NCBI GenBank assembly: GCA_964596345.1
Contig: CAZQSZ010000005.1
Location: forward strand, 186,001-250,000
DNA: 64,000 bases
Direction of reading: 5' to 3'
Origin: CADEDV01 sp964596345
GTDB lineage: Bacteria > Bacteroidota > Bacteroidia > Chitinophagales > Chitinophagaceae
A program made the translations under genes and the position numbers. The notes beneath the pieces were generated by a model. That model searched no databases, was not told the DNA's origin, and was given only the letters and a program-made list of their open reading frames with translations. Each line of letters opens with the position of its first letter. Positions within the stretch are counted from its first letter, which is position 1. This document shows positions 14,356 to 22,544 of this stretch, one piece after another.

Positions 14356-14990
14356 AGTGTTTTCAATGTTTTTACCAGCATGGCGAGGCTTTTACCCTTT
14401 GGGGCATCCTTCACCCAACTACTGATCTTTTTTATATCCAGTTCTTTCAGTCTCGCCGTGTCTATCCTGAAATCTTCCACGAGGATTTCCAGCGTTTGCT
14501 TCACACTCCGGAGTATCACCCCACGTGTCAGCACTATTTTATCGCATACCGCTTTTTCTGCGTCCGCCATCAGCACGGTTTGCATTTTGGTGAGCGATAC
14601 CTGCTGAATGCCGAAAGCGTAATAGGGAAGCGCCAGGCTTGTATAGGTGAACCGTCCTATCGCCGTCTTTATCTTTTTTGACGGGTTCGTGGTCACAGAA
14701 ACGGTTTCATAAACCCGTTCGGGGATCAGTCCCCAGTGCTGGAGCGCCGAATCCAGTGATATATAACTGGGGCCGTAGAGGTGATTAGCCAGCAGGAACA
14801 GTTCCGGTACCGGCAGTTTCAATTTAGGGCCCGGTATATACAACCCTCTTTTAATCTGCACCAGCATGCCCTGCTTCACCAGTTCATTAATTTTGTCGTG
14901 CGGCCGCTTGTATTCCTTCAGCACAGCCAGCAGGAGTTGCCCCGACAGGGGTTGCCCTGCATAAGCTTCTATCGCATTTCTGAACTCCAT
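14352..14990 (-). CDS. abiEi: AbiEi-family antitoxin/repressor
   Basis: A 212-residue protein. An N-terminal winged helix (LLAVLKEYKRPHDKINELVKQGMLVQIKRGLYI) is followed by the AbiEi core (LYGPSYISLDSALQHWGLIPERV; TVLMADAEKAVCDKIVLTRG). In type IV AbiE systems this protein does not bind the toxin but counteracts it, and represses its own promoter through paired inverted repeats. Two such repeats are present upstream (15012-15092). ATG at 14990 is the first in frame. Confidence 0.85.
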   Translation of the reverse strand: MEFRNAIEAYAGQPLSGQLLLAVLKEYKRPHDKINELVKQGMLVQIKRGLYIPGPKLKLPVPELFLLANHLYGPSYISLDSALQHWGLIPERVYETVSVTTNPSKKIKTAIGRFTYTSLALPYYAFGIQQVSLTKMQTVLMADAEKAVCDKIVLTRGVILRSVKQTLEILVEDFRIDTARLKELDIKKISSWVKDAPKGKSLAMLVKTLKTL

Positions 14991-15011
14991 ATTGCTAAAA
15001 ATTACATGCTA

Positions 15012-15092
15012 ATTCGGAATTTATCCGAATAATCTATTCAAATATAACATATTTATGTAAAAAAACAATATTTAATTCGGAAAAACTCCGAG
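15012..15092 (-). promoter_or_regulatory. abiE promoter with two AbiEi-type palindromes
   Basis: ATTCGGA-N5-TCCGAAT is perfect at 15012-15030, and ATTCGGA-N5-TCCGAGT lies at 15074-15092 with one changed pair. Between them, on the minus strand, TATATTTG (15039-15046) fits the -7 consensus, with TTG (15065-15067) 18 nt upstream. One palindrome is near the start site and the other just upstream of -33. This mirrors the two-repeat autoregulation known for AbiEi. Confidence 0.7.
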
Positions 15093-15235
15093 TTTTGAAG
15101 GATAAAACGACAGAAAGGGTGTTGCACCCAAATTTTAAACTATAACTGCATGGAGCTTGCAAAAGGGGAAGACATACAATTATAAATAGGACGATGCCGC
15201 GAAAAACGATAACTGGCAGGATAACAGATAATAAG

Positions 15236-15784
15236 TCAATCAGCCAACAATGCTTCTTTATATTTACTGAGTGTAGTATAGATTACCTGTACAATACCTC
15301 TCATGCTGTGATCCAGCGATGACAGACCATTTAACTGAAAGGCATAAAATGCTTCACGAAGCGGCTGGTATTTTTCTTCCCCCTTATCCAGATGTATACC
15401 GCCCCGTACATATGCATAAAATTTAAGAATATCCTGAACGGTATAGGGGTTCTCCAAAAAGTACAGGCATTTGAATCTAAGAAAAGCATCTTTCTTTAAC
15501 TCCACCGGATTACCTGACAGACCCGGATTAACCTCTTTCCATTCAATAACCGGTAGCAGACCGGATTCCTTCTCATGCCACTCATCACCATTCACGCAAT
15601 AAGTAATTGGCAATTGTTTGTCCTTATTAAGCATATCCACTAATGGCTGTGTATCGTATAAGAGAAAACGAACAGGATTACTTGCCTGAATCAGGGAATA
15701 ATTAGAAGATTCAAGATGGTATCTTTCCAGTTCATTGAACTTCTGTAAAAAAATATTCTTGTAATAGGTAATACTGAATTCCAT
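15236..15784 (-). CDS. hypothetical protein
   Basis: A 182-residue soluble protein (MEFSITYYKNIFLQKFNELE; YAYVRGGIHLDKGEEKYQPL; KYKEALLAD). No signal peptide, membrane segment or catalytic motif is evident, although GGIHLDKGEE is the sort of conserved loop one would expect at a binding site. It stands alone between abiE and the copper operon, in the same direction as abiE but 245 bp upstream of abiEi. I do not recognise it. Confidence 0.6.
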   Translation of the reverse strand: MEFSITYYKNIFLQKFNELERYHLESSNYSLIQASNPVRFLLYDTQPLVDMLNKDKQLPITYCVNGDEWHEKESGLLPVIEWKEVNPGLSGNPVELKKDAFLRFKCLYFLENPYTVQDILKFYAYVRGGIHLDKGEEKYQPLREAFYAFQLNGLSSLDHSMRGIVQVIYTTLSKYKEALLAD

Positions 15785-16178
15785 CGCGATGTAATAATAC
15801 GAATTTTCAAAAGCGGGTCGTTGTAGTGTCTGACTTTCTGGGATAGAAAATTTGGACAGAATAGGCCCACAGGTTATTAATCTGTTTCAATGGGCCGGGT
15901 GAAACTAATTCCCCTTATTCAACTTAAAGGGACTGTTGTCAAGACTGGTTTTGCAAATGTAATTATGTAGAAGTAATAGTATCCAGGAACAGATAAAGAG
16001 CAGAATTATGAGAATCAGAATTGAACTTGGAAAAACAGGAAAAAAAACTTCGGGTCTAGTAGTGGATAATTAATACTAATTTGCTCAAGTGTTAGTACAG
16101 ATTAGTACGGTAAATACTTAATTGAATTTTTAATATTATATTTTGGGTAATTGATATGCCGGGAGAGTCACTTGTATA
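15785..16178. other. AT-rich stretch without recognised gene
   Basis: Nearly 400 bases with stops in all frames at short intervals and no recognisable RNA gene. It includes short AT-rich runs near 16060-16150 but no clear long palindrome. It separates the minus-strand hypothetical gene from the metal-resistance region. Confidence 0.4.
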
Positions 16179-16337
16179 TTAGTTTGACTGGAAATCTGTT
16201 GAACCTCCTGTAGATTCAATATCCATCATTAAAGAAGCGCTGATGATAGCCATTAGTGGCATAATGCTGGCAAATATGATATAAAATGAACCTGTTAAAG
16301 TCATTCGGTAAATTTCTAAGTCGTTTGCTGAAAGCAT
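16179..16337 (-). CDS. possible 52-residue membrane peptide
   Basis: An open frame from ATG 16335-16337 to a stop at 16179-16181, beginning MLSANDLEIYRMTLTGSFYI and carrying one hydrophobic span (about residues 15-36, SFYIIFASIMPLMAIISASL). It is divergent from the copper operon, whose promoter lies about 100 bp away. Its size and single span fit a small membrane peptide, but with no homolog known to me chance cannot be excluded. Confidence 0.3.
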   Translation of the reverse strand: MLSANDLEIYRMTLTGSFYIIFASIMPLMAIISASLMMDIESTGGSTDFQSN

Positions 16338-16433
16338 TTTTTCTACCCAAGAAGAATTGTTGTAAGTAATTAATAATCATGTATTAAAATTTATTTTATA
16401 AACATTTAGGGATCTATTCCAAAAAAATAGCTA

Positions 16434-16441
16434 TACTTTTG
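16434..16441 (+). promoter_or_regulatory. TAnnTTTG promoter box of the copper operon
   Basis: TACTTTTG fits the Bacteroidetes -7 consensus. The expected start site falls only about five bases before the ATG at 16452, so the transcript would be nearly leaderless. No -33 TTG at the normal distance was seen, and no operator palindrome for a copper regulator. Confidence 0.45.
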
Positions 16442-16451
16442 TTTCGTATTC

Positions 16452-16850
16452 ATGAAAAAGTTCGTCGCAGCCATATTAGCCGTTTTATACCTCGGTACTT
16501 CAACCGGGGCAACGGTGCACATGCACTATTGCATGGGCAAACTGGCTGATTGGGGTTTGGGGCACAATAAATCCAAAACTTGCGGGAACTGCGGCATGGA
16601 GAAGTCTGAAGAAAAAGATAATGGCTGCTGCAAGGATGAACATAAGTTTGTGAAGAATGACAATGACCAGAAAACTGCTGAGTCATTCGTTACTAATTTT
16701 GCATTACAGGTTATTGACATACCGGTTGAATGTTTTACCAGTTCAGAAATCCTGGTTTCTTCTGTTACCGAAAAACATCCTGTAAGTCACGCTCCACCCC
16801 GAAGTAGCGGCGTTGCGGTGTACATCCGCAATTGTACTTTCCTTATTTAG
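16452..16850 (+). CDS. HYC_CC_PP-like exported cysteine-rich protein
   Basis: A 132-residue protein with a signal peptide (MKKFVAAILAVLYLGTSTGA). Three motifs follow in order: HMHYCMGKL near residue 24, CGNCGM and GCCKDEHKFVK in the middle, and a C-terminal PPRSSGVAVYIRNCTFLI. The HYC, CC and proline pattern matches a family found beside metal genes in Bacteroidetes. The cysteines and histidines suggest periplasmic copper binding, which is not proven. First gene of the copper run. Confidence 0.7.
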   Translation: MKKFVAAILAVLYLGTSTGATVHMHYCMGKLADWGLGHNKSKTCGNCGMEKSEEKDNGCCKDEHKFVKNDNDQKTAESFVTNFALQVIDIPVECFTSSEILVSSVTEKHPVSHAPPRSSGVAVYIRNCTFLI

Positions 16851-16949
16851 AGATTATACTCATTGATGAGCCAGGTGTTCCTACACCGGGCTATTGGCAT
16901 TTCTATATGCCGTTGTAATTCGTTTTCCAACATAGTAAAATAATAAAAA

Positions 16950-17408
16950 ATGAAATCACTAAAAATGCTGATGATGGCGGCTTTGACCATCATGTCTGTT
17001 TCTGTATTTGCTCAGGAAAAAGCAGGCAAAAGAGACACATTGAAGCACACAAAACTTTATACCTGTTCAATGCATGACAGCATAGCTATGAAAAAGCCTG
17101 GTAACTGCCCGGTTTGCGGTATGAAACTGGAACGTTCACCAAAAGAGCAAATGAAAGCTGAAGTTGTAAAAAACTACTCCTGCCCGATGCACGCCGATGT
17201 GGTAAGTAATAAACCGGGAAAATGCACCAAATGTGGAATGGATTTAAACCTTTCACCAAAAGAAAAAATGAAAATGGAAGTAGTAAAAGGCTATGCATGT
17301 CCAATGAAATGTGAAGGCGATAAAACATACGGCAAAGCCGGTAAATGCCCTAAATGCGGCATGGATTTAAAAGAAAAGAAAGAAGATCACAGCAATCATC
17401 AACATTAA
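16950..17408 (+). CDS. exported protein with three heavy-metal-binding domains
   Basis: A 152-residue protein: signal peptide (residues 1-21, ending VFAQ) then three heavy-metal-binding domains (HMBD type) with the pattern Y-x-C-x-M ... G-x-C-x3-G-M-x-L. They are near residues 37-62 (YTCSMHDSIAMKKPGNCPVC), 79-104 and 120-146. Separated by KEQ/KEK-type linkers, they look like tandem duplication. The family binds Cu(I)/Ag(I) through Cys, Met and His. It probably acts as a periplasmic metal sponge or delivers metal to the CusA-CusB pump encoded next to it. Confidence 0.8.
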   Translation: MKSLKMLMMAALTIMSVSVFAQEKAGKRDTLKHTKLYTCSMHDSIAMKKPGNCPVCGMKLERSPKEQMKAEVVKNYSCPMHADVVSNKPGKCTKCGMDLNLSPKEKMKMEVVKGYACPMKCEGDKTYGKAGKCPKCGMDLKEKKEDHSNHQH

Positions 17409-17426
17409 TCAAAATCAAAAATAACT

Positions 17427-18059
17427 ATGAACAAGTTAATTTCAGCAATTGCAATTGTATCTGCACTTGTTTTTTCAGCCTGCAGCAACAGCAGCCCTAG
17501 AAATGAACATGAGGGGCACGATATGAACAATACGAGTACCGACACAACACAGCATGTATCTGCAACAGATGATAAGGATGTAAAGGCAGTTTCTGTTGTT
17601 TTTACGAATGTTGATGCCAAAGCAGCAGCATCCATAAAAGAAATTGTGGGCCATTACCTGCATATCAAAAATGCCCTGGCCGGTGATAATGCCGGTGAAG
17701 CTGCGAGTGGAGCAAAAGCAATGGAAAATGCTATTGGCAAACTGGATAAATCATTATTGACGGCAGAACAAAAAACAGCCTACGATGCCAACGAAGCAGA
17801 AATGAAAGAACATGCAGAACATATAGCTAAGAACGGGGATAATATTAAGCATCAGCGGTCACATTTTGTAATGATGAGTGAAGTAGTTTATGACCTGGTG
17901 AAAAACTTCGGTGCTGGCCGCCCTCTTTATCATGACCATTGTCCAATGGCAAGGGACAACCAGGGTGCCATGTGGATTAGCGAAGTAAAGGAAATTAAAA
18001 ACCCGTATTTCGGTTCCGGAATGTTCAAGTGCGGCAGAGTAGAGGAAGTAATTCAATAA
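17427..18059 (+). CDS. DUF3347 lipoprotein
   Basis: A 210-residue lipoprotein (lipobox SACS near residue 18). A His/Asp-rich low-complexity segment precedes a DUF3347 domain: SIKEIVGHYLHIKNALAGDN near residue 70 and a C-terminal YHDHCPMARDNQGAMWISE. DUF3347 often occurs at the end of CusB-like adaptors in this phylum; here it is separate. The conserved His, Cys and Met in HDHCPM suggest copper binding. It lies in the copper operon, 17 bp before cusA. Confidence 0.75.
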   Translation: MNKLISAIAIVSALVFSACSNSSPRNEHEGHDMNNTSTDTTQHVSATDDKDVKAVSVVFTNVDAKAAASIKEIVGHYLHIKNALAGDNAGEAASGAKAMENAIGKLDKSLLTAEQKTAYDANEAEMKEHAEHIAKNGDNIKHQRSHFVMMSEVVYDLVKNFGAGRPLYHDHCPMARDNQGAMWISEVKEIKNPYFGSGMFKCGRVEEVIQ

Positions 18060-18075
18060 TGATTAATCAAACATC

Positions 18076-19365
18076 ATGGTTCAGAAACTGATTGAACTGG
18101 CTTTACGCAACAGGCTGATTGTGCTGCTCCTGGCAGGTGGCCTGTTTGCGTATGGTATTTATTCTGTTAAGCAAAACCCGATTGATGCCATTCCGGATTT
18201 GAGTGAAAATCAGGTTATCGTCTTTACCGAATGGATGGGTCGAAGTCCGCAGGTAATGGAAGACCAGGTAACCTATCCTTTGGTTAGTAATCTGCAGGGT
18301 ATCCCAAAGATTAAGAACATCCGGGGCACATCTATGTTCGGGATGAGTTTTGTATATGTGATTTTTGAAGACAATGTGGACATCTATTGGGCAAGAACAA
18401 GAGTACTGGAACGACTGAATTTTGCACAGCGGTTATTACCGCAGGGTGTAACCCCCACATTAGGGCCTGATGGCACGGGTGTAGGTCATGTTTACTGGTA
18501 CCATTTAGATGCGCCGAAATTGGATCTGGGTGAGCAAAGAGCCTTGCAGGACTGGTATATCAAGTTTGCCTTGCAAACAGTGCCGGGTGTTGCAGAAGTA
18601 GCTTCATTTGGCGGATTTGAAAAGCAATACCAGTTGGTGGTTGACCCGGTAAAACTGCAGTTTTACAACATCTCGCTGATGGATGTAATGAATAAAGTAA
18701 AAGCGAATAACAATGATGTAGGCGGCAGAAAGTTTGAAATGGCAGATATGGCCTATATCATTCGGGGCCTCGGCTATATAAAAAGTAAGGAGGATGTTGA
18801 AAACATTGCACTCGCAAACTATAATGGTATCCCGGTTAGAGTAAAAGACATCGGCACAGTACAAATGGGTGGTGATTTACGTCTCGGCATCTTTGATATG
18901 GATGGGAAAGGTGAGGTGGTGGGCGGCATTGTAGTGATGCGGTATAATGAGAATGCCAATAAAGTAATTGAAGCTGTAAAAGCGAAAATGAAGGAAGTAG
19001 AAAAAGGATTGCCCGAAGGGGTGACATTTAAAACCTCCTATGATCGCAGCACTTTGATACAGGAAGCTATTGATTCGGTAAAAGGAACACTGATTGAAGA
19101 GATGATTGCTGTATCTCTTATTGTTCTTATTTTTTTATTTCACTGGAGAAGTGCTGTAATTATCCTTATTCAATTACCTATTTCTGTAGCGGCCGGTTTT
19201 ATATTCCTGGAAATGTTTGGTATTTCATCCAACATAATGTCATTAACAGGTATTGCACTGGCTATTGGCGTGGTGGTAGATGATGGTATTGTTATGGTGG
19301 AGAATGCTTACCGGCATATCAGTGAAGCGCAAACAGCAAAAATTAACTCATCCGACAAAGCATAA
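18076..19365 (+). CDS. cusA: CusA-type RND pump, N-terminal half
   Basis: 429 residues matching the first 40 percent of a CusA heavy-metal RND transporter: TM1 (RNRLIVLLLAGGLFAYGIYS), NPIDAIPDLSENQVIVFTEW, porter segments, then TM2-TM4 with the proton-relay acidic motif GIALAIGVVVDDGIVMVENA near residue 400. The frame stops in the cytoplasmic loop after TM4. The rest continues in a new frame from 19368, so the pump is encoded as two ORFs. A normal CusA has about 1040 residues, and together these have 1070. Confidence 0.85.
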   Translation: MVQKLIELALRNRLIVLLLAGGLFAYGIYSVKQNPIDAIPDLSENQVIVFTEWMGRSPQVMEDQVTYPLVSNLQGIPKIKNIRGTSMFGMSFVYVIFEDNVDIYWARTRVLERLNFAQRLLPQGVTPTLGPDGTGVGHVYWYHLDAPKLDLGEQRALQDWYIKFALQTVPGVAEVASFGGFEKQYQLVVDPVKLQFYNISLMDVMNKVKANNNDVGGRKFEMADMAYIIRGLGYIKSKEDVENIALANYNGIPVRVKDIGTVQMGGDLRLGIFDMDGKGEVVGGIVVMRYNENANKVIEAVKAKMKEVEKGLPEGVTFKTSYDRSTLIQEAIDSVKGTLIEEMIAVSLIVLIFLFHWRSAVIILIQLPISVAAGFIFLEMFGISSNIMSLTGIALAIGVVVDDGIVMVENAYRHISEAQTAKINSSDKA

Positions 19366-19367
19366 AT

Positions 19368-21293
19368 ATGGCAAAATTGCTCAAAAGAAATAAAGACCCG
19401 CTGACACCTGAAGAACGGAGTGAAATTATTGAGAAGTCATCCAAGCAGGTGGGCCCAGGTGTATTTTATTCTACCATCATCGTGGTTACTTCTTTTCTTC
19501 CGGTATTTCTGCTTACGGGTATGGAAGGCAAGCTTTTTCATCCGCTGGCATGGACAAAAACGTTCATCCTGCTGATCGATGCTTTTCTTGCTATCACTTT
19601 AACTCCTGTACTGATTTCATTTTTTCTCAAAGGCAGATTAAAGCCTGAAAGTGCCAATCCAATTACAAGAACGCTGGAAAGAATCTATACCCCAATCCTG
19701 AAGTGGTGTTTGAAGTGGCGTAAAACCACCATTGCGGTAAATATTATTGCCCTGGCAACCGGCATCATAATGATGACAAGGCTCGGCTCTGAATTTATGC
19801 CGCCGCTGGATGAAGGTTCCTTGCTCTTTATGCCTGTTACATTACCCGATGTGTCCAATTCAGAAGCTAAACGACTGCTGCAGGTGCAGGATAAAATCAT
19901 CAGCACTGTTCCAGAAGTTTCACATGTACTGGGCAAGGCAGGCCGGGCAAATACGGCAACGGATAATTCACCTATCAGTATGATAGAAACCATTATTCTG
20001 CTGAAGCCAAAAAGCGAATGGAGAAAGGGAATGACGAAAGATGGTATCATCAATGAGCTAAATTCCAAAATGCAGATACCGGGTGTTACCAATGGATGGA
20101 CACAACCTATTATTAACCGTATTAATATGCTTTCAACAGGTATTCGGACCGATGTTGGGTTGAAAGTGTATGGACAAAACTTAGACAGTATTTATGCCTT
20201 TGCCCAAACTATCAAAAAGCAATTGGAAGGTATTGAAGGCATAAAAGATTTGTATGTGGAACCCATCACCGGCGGTAAGTATGTTGACATTGCAGTGAAA
20301 CGGGAGGAAATTGGCCGGTATGGACTGAGTGTTGATGATGTTAATACGGTCATTGAAAGTGCATTGGGAGGGATGAAGCTTACTACGACGATTGAAGGCC
20401 GCCAGCGCTTTTCAGTAAATGCTCGGTACGGTCAGGATTTCCGTAATAACCTGGAATCATTAAAGAGGTTACAGGTTCAGACGATGAATTTCGGTCCGAT
20501 TCCCTTAGAGGCCGTCGCAGAAATAAAACTCAGCGATGGACCGCCAATGATTAATTCAGAAAATGCCATGCTCAGGGGCACCGTTCTTTTCAATGTAAGA
20601 GAAAGAGATTTGGGAAGCACCGTAAAAGAGGCACAGGAAAGATTAAACCAGATGATAACTAAACTTCCTAAAGGATATTTCCTGGAATGGAGCGGCCAGT
20701 GGGAAAACCAGATAAGGGCTAATCGTACATTGAAAATGATTTTGCCAATAGTCATTATCATCATTTTCATGGTATTGTATTTCACTTATCATTCTTTTAA
20801 AGAAGCTGCTATTACGATGATAACAGTTCCGTTTGCATTGATCGGTGGGGTTTTCATGGTTTATTTTTATGGCATTAATTTATCCGTTGCGGTGGCAGTA
20901 GGTTTTATCGCCTTGTTCGGGATGGCTATTGAAACTGCTATGCTCATGACAATCTACCTGAATGAGGCCATGAATAATATGGTGGCAAAACACGGCAACT
21001 CCAAAGCAACTTTAACACCAGCTATCATTCGTGAATTTGTAATAGAAGGTTCAGCAAAGAGATTAAGGCCAAAGCTGATGACCGTATCAGTTGGGCTTTT
21101 TGGTTTGATACCCATTCTCTGGGCTACGGGTGTAGGCAGCGATATAATGCGTCCCATCACTATTCCATTGATTGGCGGTACACTTTCATCTACCATTTAT
21201 GTACTACTGATTACCCCTGTCATATTTGAAATGATTAAGGAAAGAGAATTAAAACGTAAAGGTAAAATTGAATTAATTGATGTTAAAGAATAA
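19368..21293 (+). CDS. cusA: CusA-type RND pump, C-terminal half
   Basis: 641 residues that pick up where the preceding ORF ends, starting MAKLLKRNKDPLTPEERSE then KQVGPGVFYSTIIVVTSFLP (TM5 region). It contains RINMLSTGIRTDVGLKVYG, SALGGMKLTT and GPPMINSENAML, which supply methionines at places equivalent to the Cu(I)/Ag(I)-binding M573, M623 and M672 of E. coli CusA as far as I can align them. TM8-TM12 follow. It starts 3 bp after the previous stop in a different frame, with the frame open only from 19347. Confidence 0.85.
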   Translation: MAKLLKRNKDPLTPEERSEIIEKSSKQVGPGVFYSTIIVVTSFLPVFLLTGMEGKLFHPLAWTKTFILLIDAFLAITLTPVLISFFLKGRLKPESANPITRTLERIYTPILKWCLKWRKTTIAVNIIALATGIIMMTRLGSEFMPPLDEGSLLFMPVTLPDVSNSEAKRLLQVQDKIISTVPEVSHVLGKAGRANTATDNSPISMIETIILLKPKSEWRKGMTKDGIINELNSKMQIPGVTNGWTQPIINRINMLSTGIRTDVGLKVYGQNLDSIYAFAQTIKKQLEGIEGIKDLYVEPITGGKYVDIAVKREEIGRYGLSVDDVNTVIESALGGMKLTTTIEGRQRFSVNARYGQDFRNNLESLKRLQVQTMNFGPIPLEAVAEIKLSDGPPMINSENAMLRGTVLFNVRERDLGSTVKEAQERLNQMITKLPKGYFLEWSGQWENQIRANRTLKMILPIVIIIIFMVLYFTYHSFKEAAITMITVPFALIGGVFMVYFYGINLSVAVAVGFIALFGMAIETAMLMTIYLNEAMNNMVAKHGNSKATLTPAIIREFVIEGSAKRLRPKLMTVSVGLFGLIPILWATGVGSDIMRPITIPLIGGTLSSTIYVLLITPVIFEMIKERELKRKGKIELIDVKE

Positions 21294-22533
21294 ACTAATC
21301 CTGGCATTGTTTGCATCTGTGGTTGCTGGCAGCAGCCATTCGCAAATCTTAAAACTGGATGCTGTTATTGACAGCATCAAATCATCGCATCCTGTGGTTA
21401 AAATGTATGATAATGAAATACGTTCCATGGATGAAGCGGCTAAGGGTGCAAGAAGCTGGATGCCGCCGCAGGTAGGCATCGGCCAGTTTATGACACCCTA
21501 TGATGTGCGGCTTTGGCATCGGGAAGGCGATATACCGGGTATGGGTTCTGTGATGGTATCCGGCGAACAGATGTTCCCCAACCGAAAAAAGCTGGACGCA
21601 GATGAAAGGTATATGAAAGCTATGTCATCCGTGGAAAAGGAAAGAAAGAATGCCACACTCAATGAATTGATCAATGATGCAAAGCAATTTTTTTACGAAT
21701 GGATTATCCTGAAAAAGAAACTCGTGATACTGAGTGAAAACGAAAGGATTCTGGAATTCATGATTAAAAATGCGGAGATACGATATAGAAACGGGTTGGA
21801 GAAAATAAGCGCCTATTACAAAGCAAAAGCAGCATTGGGTGATGTAAAGAATATGCAACTTATGTTTGAAGCCGACATCAGGGAAAAACGCATCCGCCTT
21901 AATTCATTGATGGGCAGAAATGCCATGATAGAATTTGATATTGATACCACCTATTTATTAAGCGATTATTCAGCGCTTGTTTTTGACAGCACATTATTCT
22001 ACACTAACCGGAGTGACCTGAAATCTCTAAACAAGGAAATCAACCTCACATTGCTGAAACAGGAAACAGAAAAAGCTGCACTCAAGCCCCAGTTTGGTAT
22101 ACGCTACGATAATATGATTGGTTTTGGCGGTCAGCCTATGCAGTACACCATCATGGGCATGGTACGGATTCCGATGGCAAAATGGTCATCTAAAATGAAC
22201 AAGGCTAATATTGAAAGCCTGAAATGGAAAACCTATGCCATACAATCACAAAAGGAAATGATGGTGAATGAATACAGCGGCATGGCCTATGGCATGAGAA
22301 ATGAACTTGATTTAAAGAAAAAGCAAATAAAACTATACGAAGAAAATATTATTCCTGCTCTGCGGAATAATTACAAGACCATGCAACTGGGTTATGAGCA
22401 GAACACAGAAGAGTTATTTATGCTTTATGATGCATGGGAAACGTTGAATATGAAACAACTGGAATATGTGGATCTGCTCAACCAGGCATTGAAACTCCAG
22501 GTAACGATTGAAAGAATTATTGAAAGAAATTAA
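21280..22533 (+). CDS. cusC: TolC-family outer membrane efflux protein
   Basis: A 417-residue protein with a signal peptide (MLKNKLILALFASVVAGSSH) and long helical repeats typical of TolC-family channels: NELINDAKQFFYEWIILKKK; LKKKQIKLYEENIIPALRNN; LGYEQNTEELFMLYDAWETL. It should form the outer membrane exit duct of the CusAB pump. ATG 21280 overlaps the end of cusA by 14 bp; an in-frame TTG at 21277 just before is less likely. Confidence 0.8.
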   Translation: MLKNKLILALFASVVAGSSHSQILKLDAVIDSIKSSHPVVKMYDNEIRSMDEAAKGARSWMPPQVGIGQFMTPYDVRLWHREGDIPGMGSVMVSGEQMFPNRKKLDADERYMKAMSSVEKERKNATLNELINDAKQFFYEWIILKKKLVILSENERILEFMIKNAEIRYRNGLEKISAYYKAKAALGDVKNMQLMFEADIREKRIRLNSLMGRNAMIEFDIDTTYLLSDYSALVFDSTLFYTNRSDLKSLNKEINLTLLKQETEKAALKPQFGIRYDNMIGFGGQPMQYTIMGMVRIPMAKWSSKMNKANIESLKWKTYAIQSQKEMMVNEYSGMAYGMRNELDLKKKQIKLYEENIIPALRNNYKTMQLGYEQNTEELFMLYDAWETLNMKQLEYVDLLNQALKLQVTIERIIERN

Positions 22534-22544
22534 AACACCGCTGT

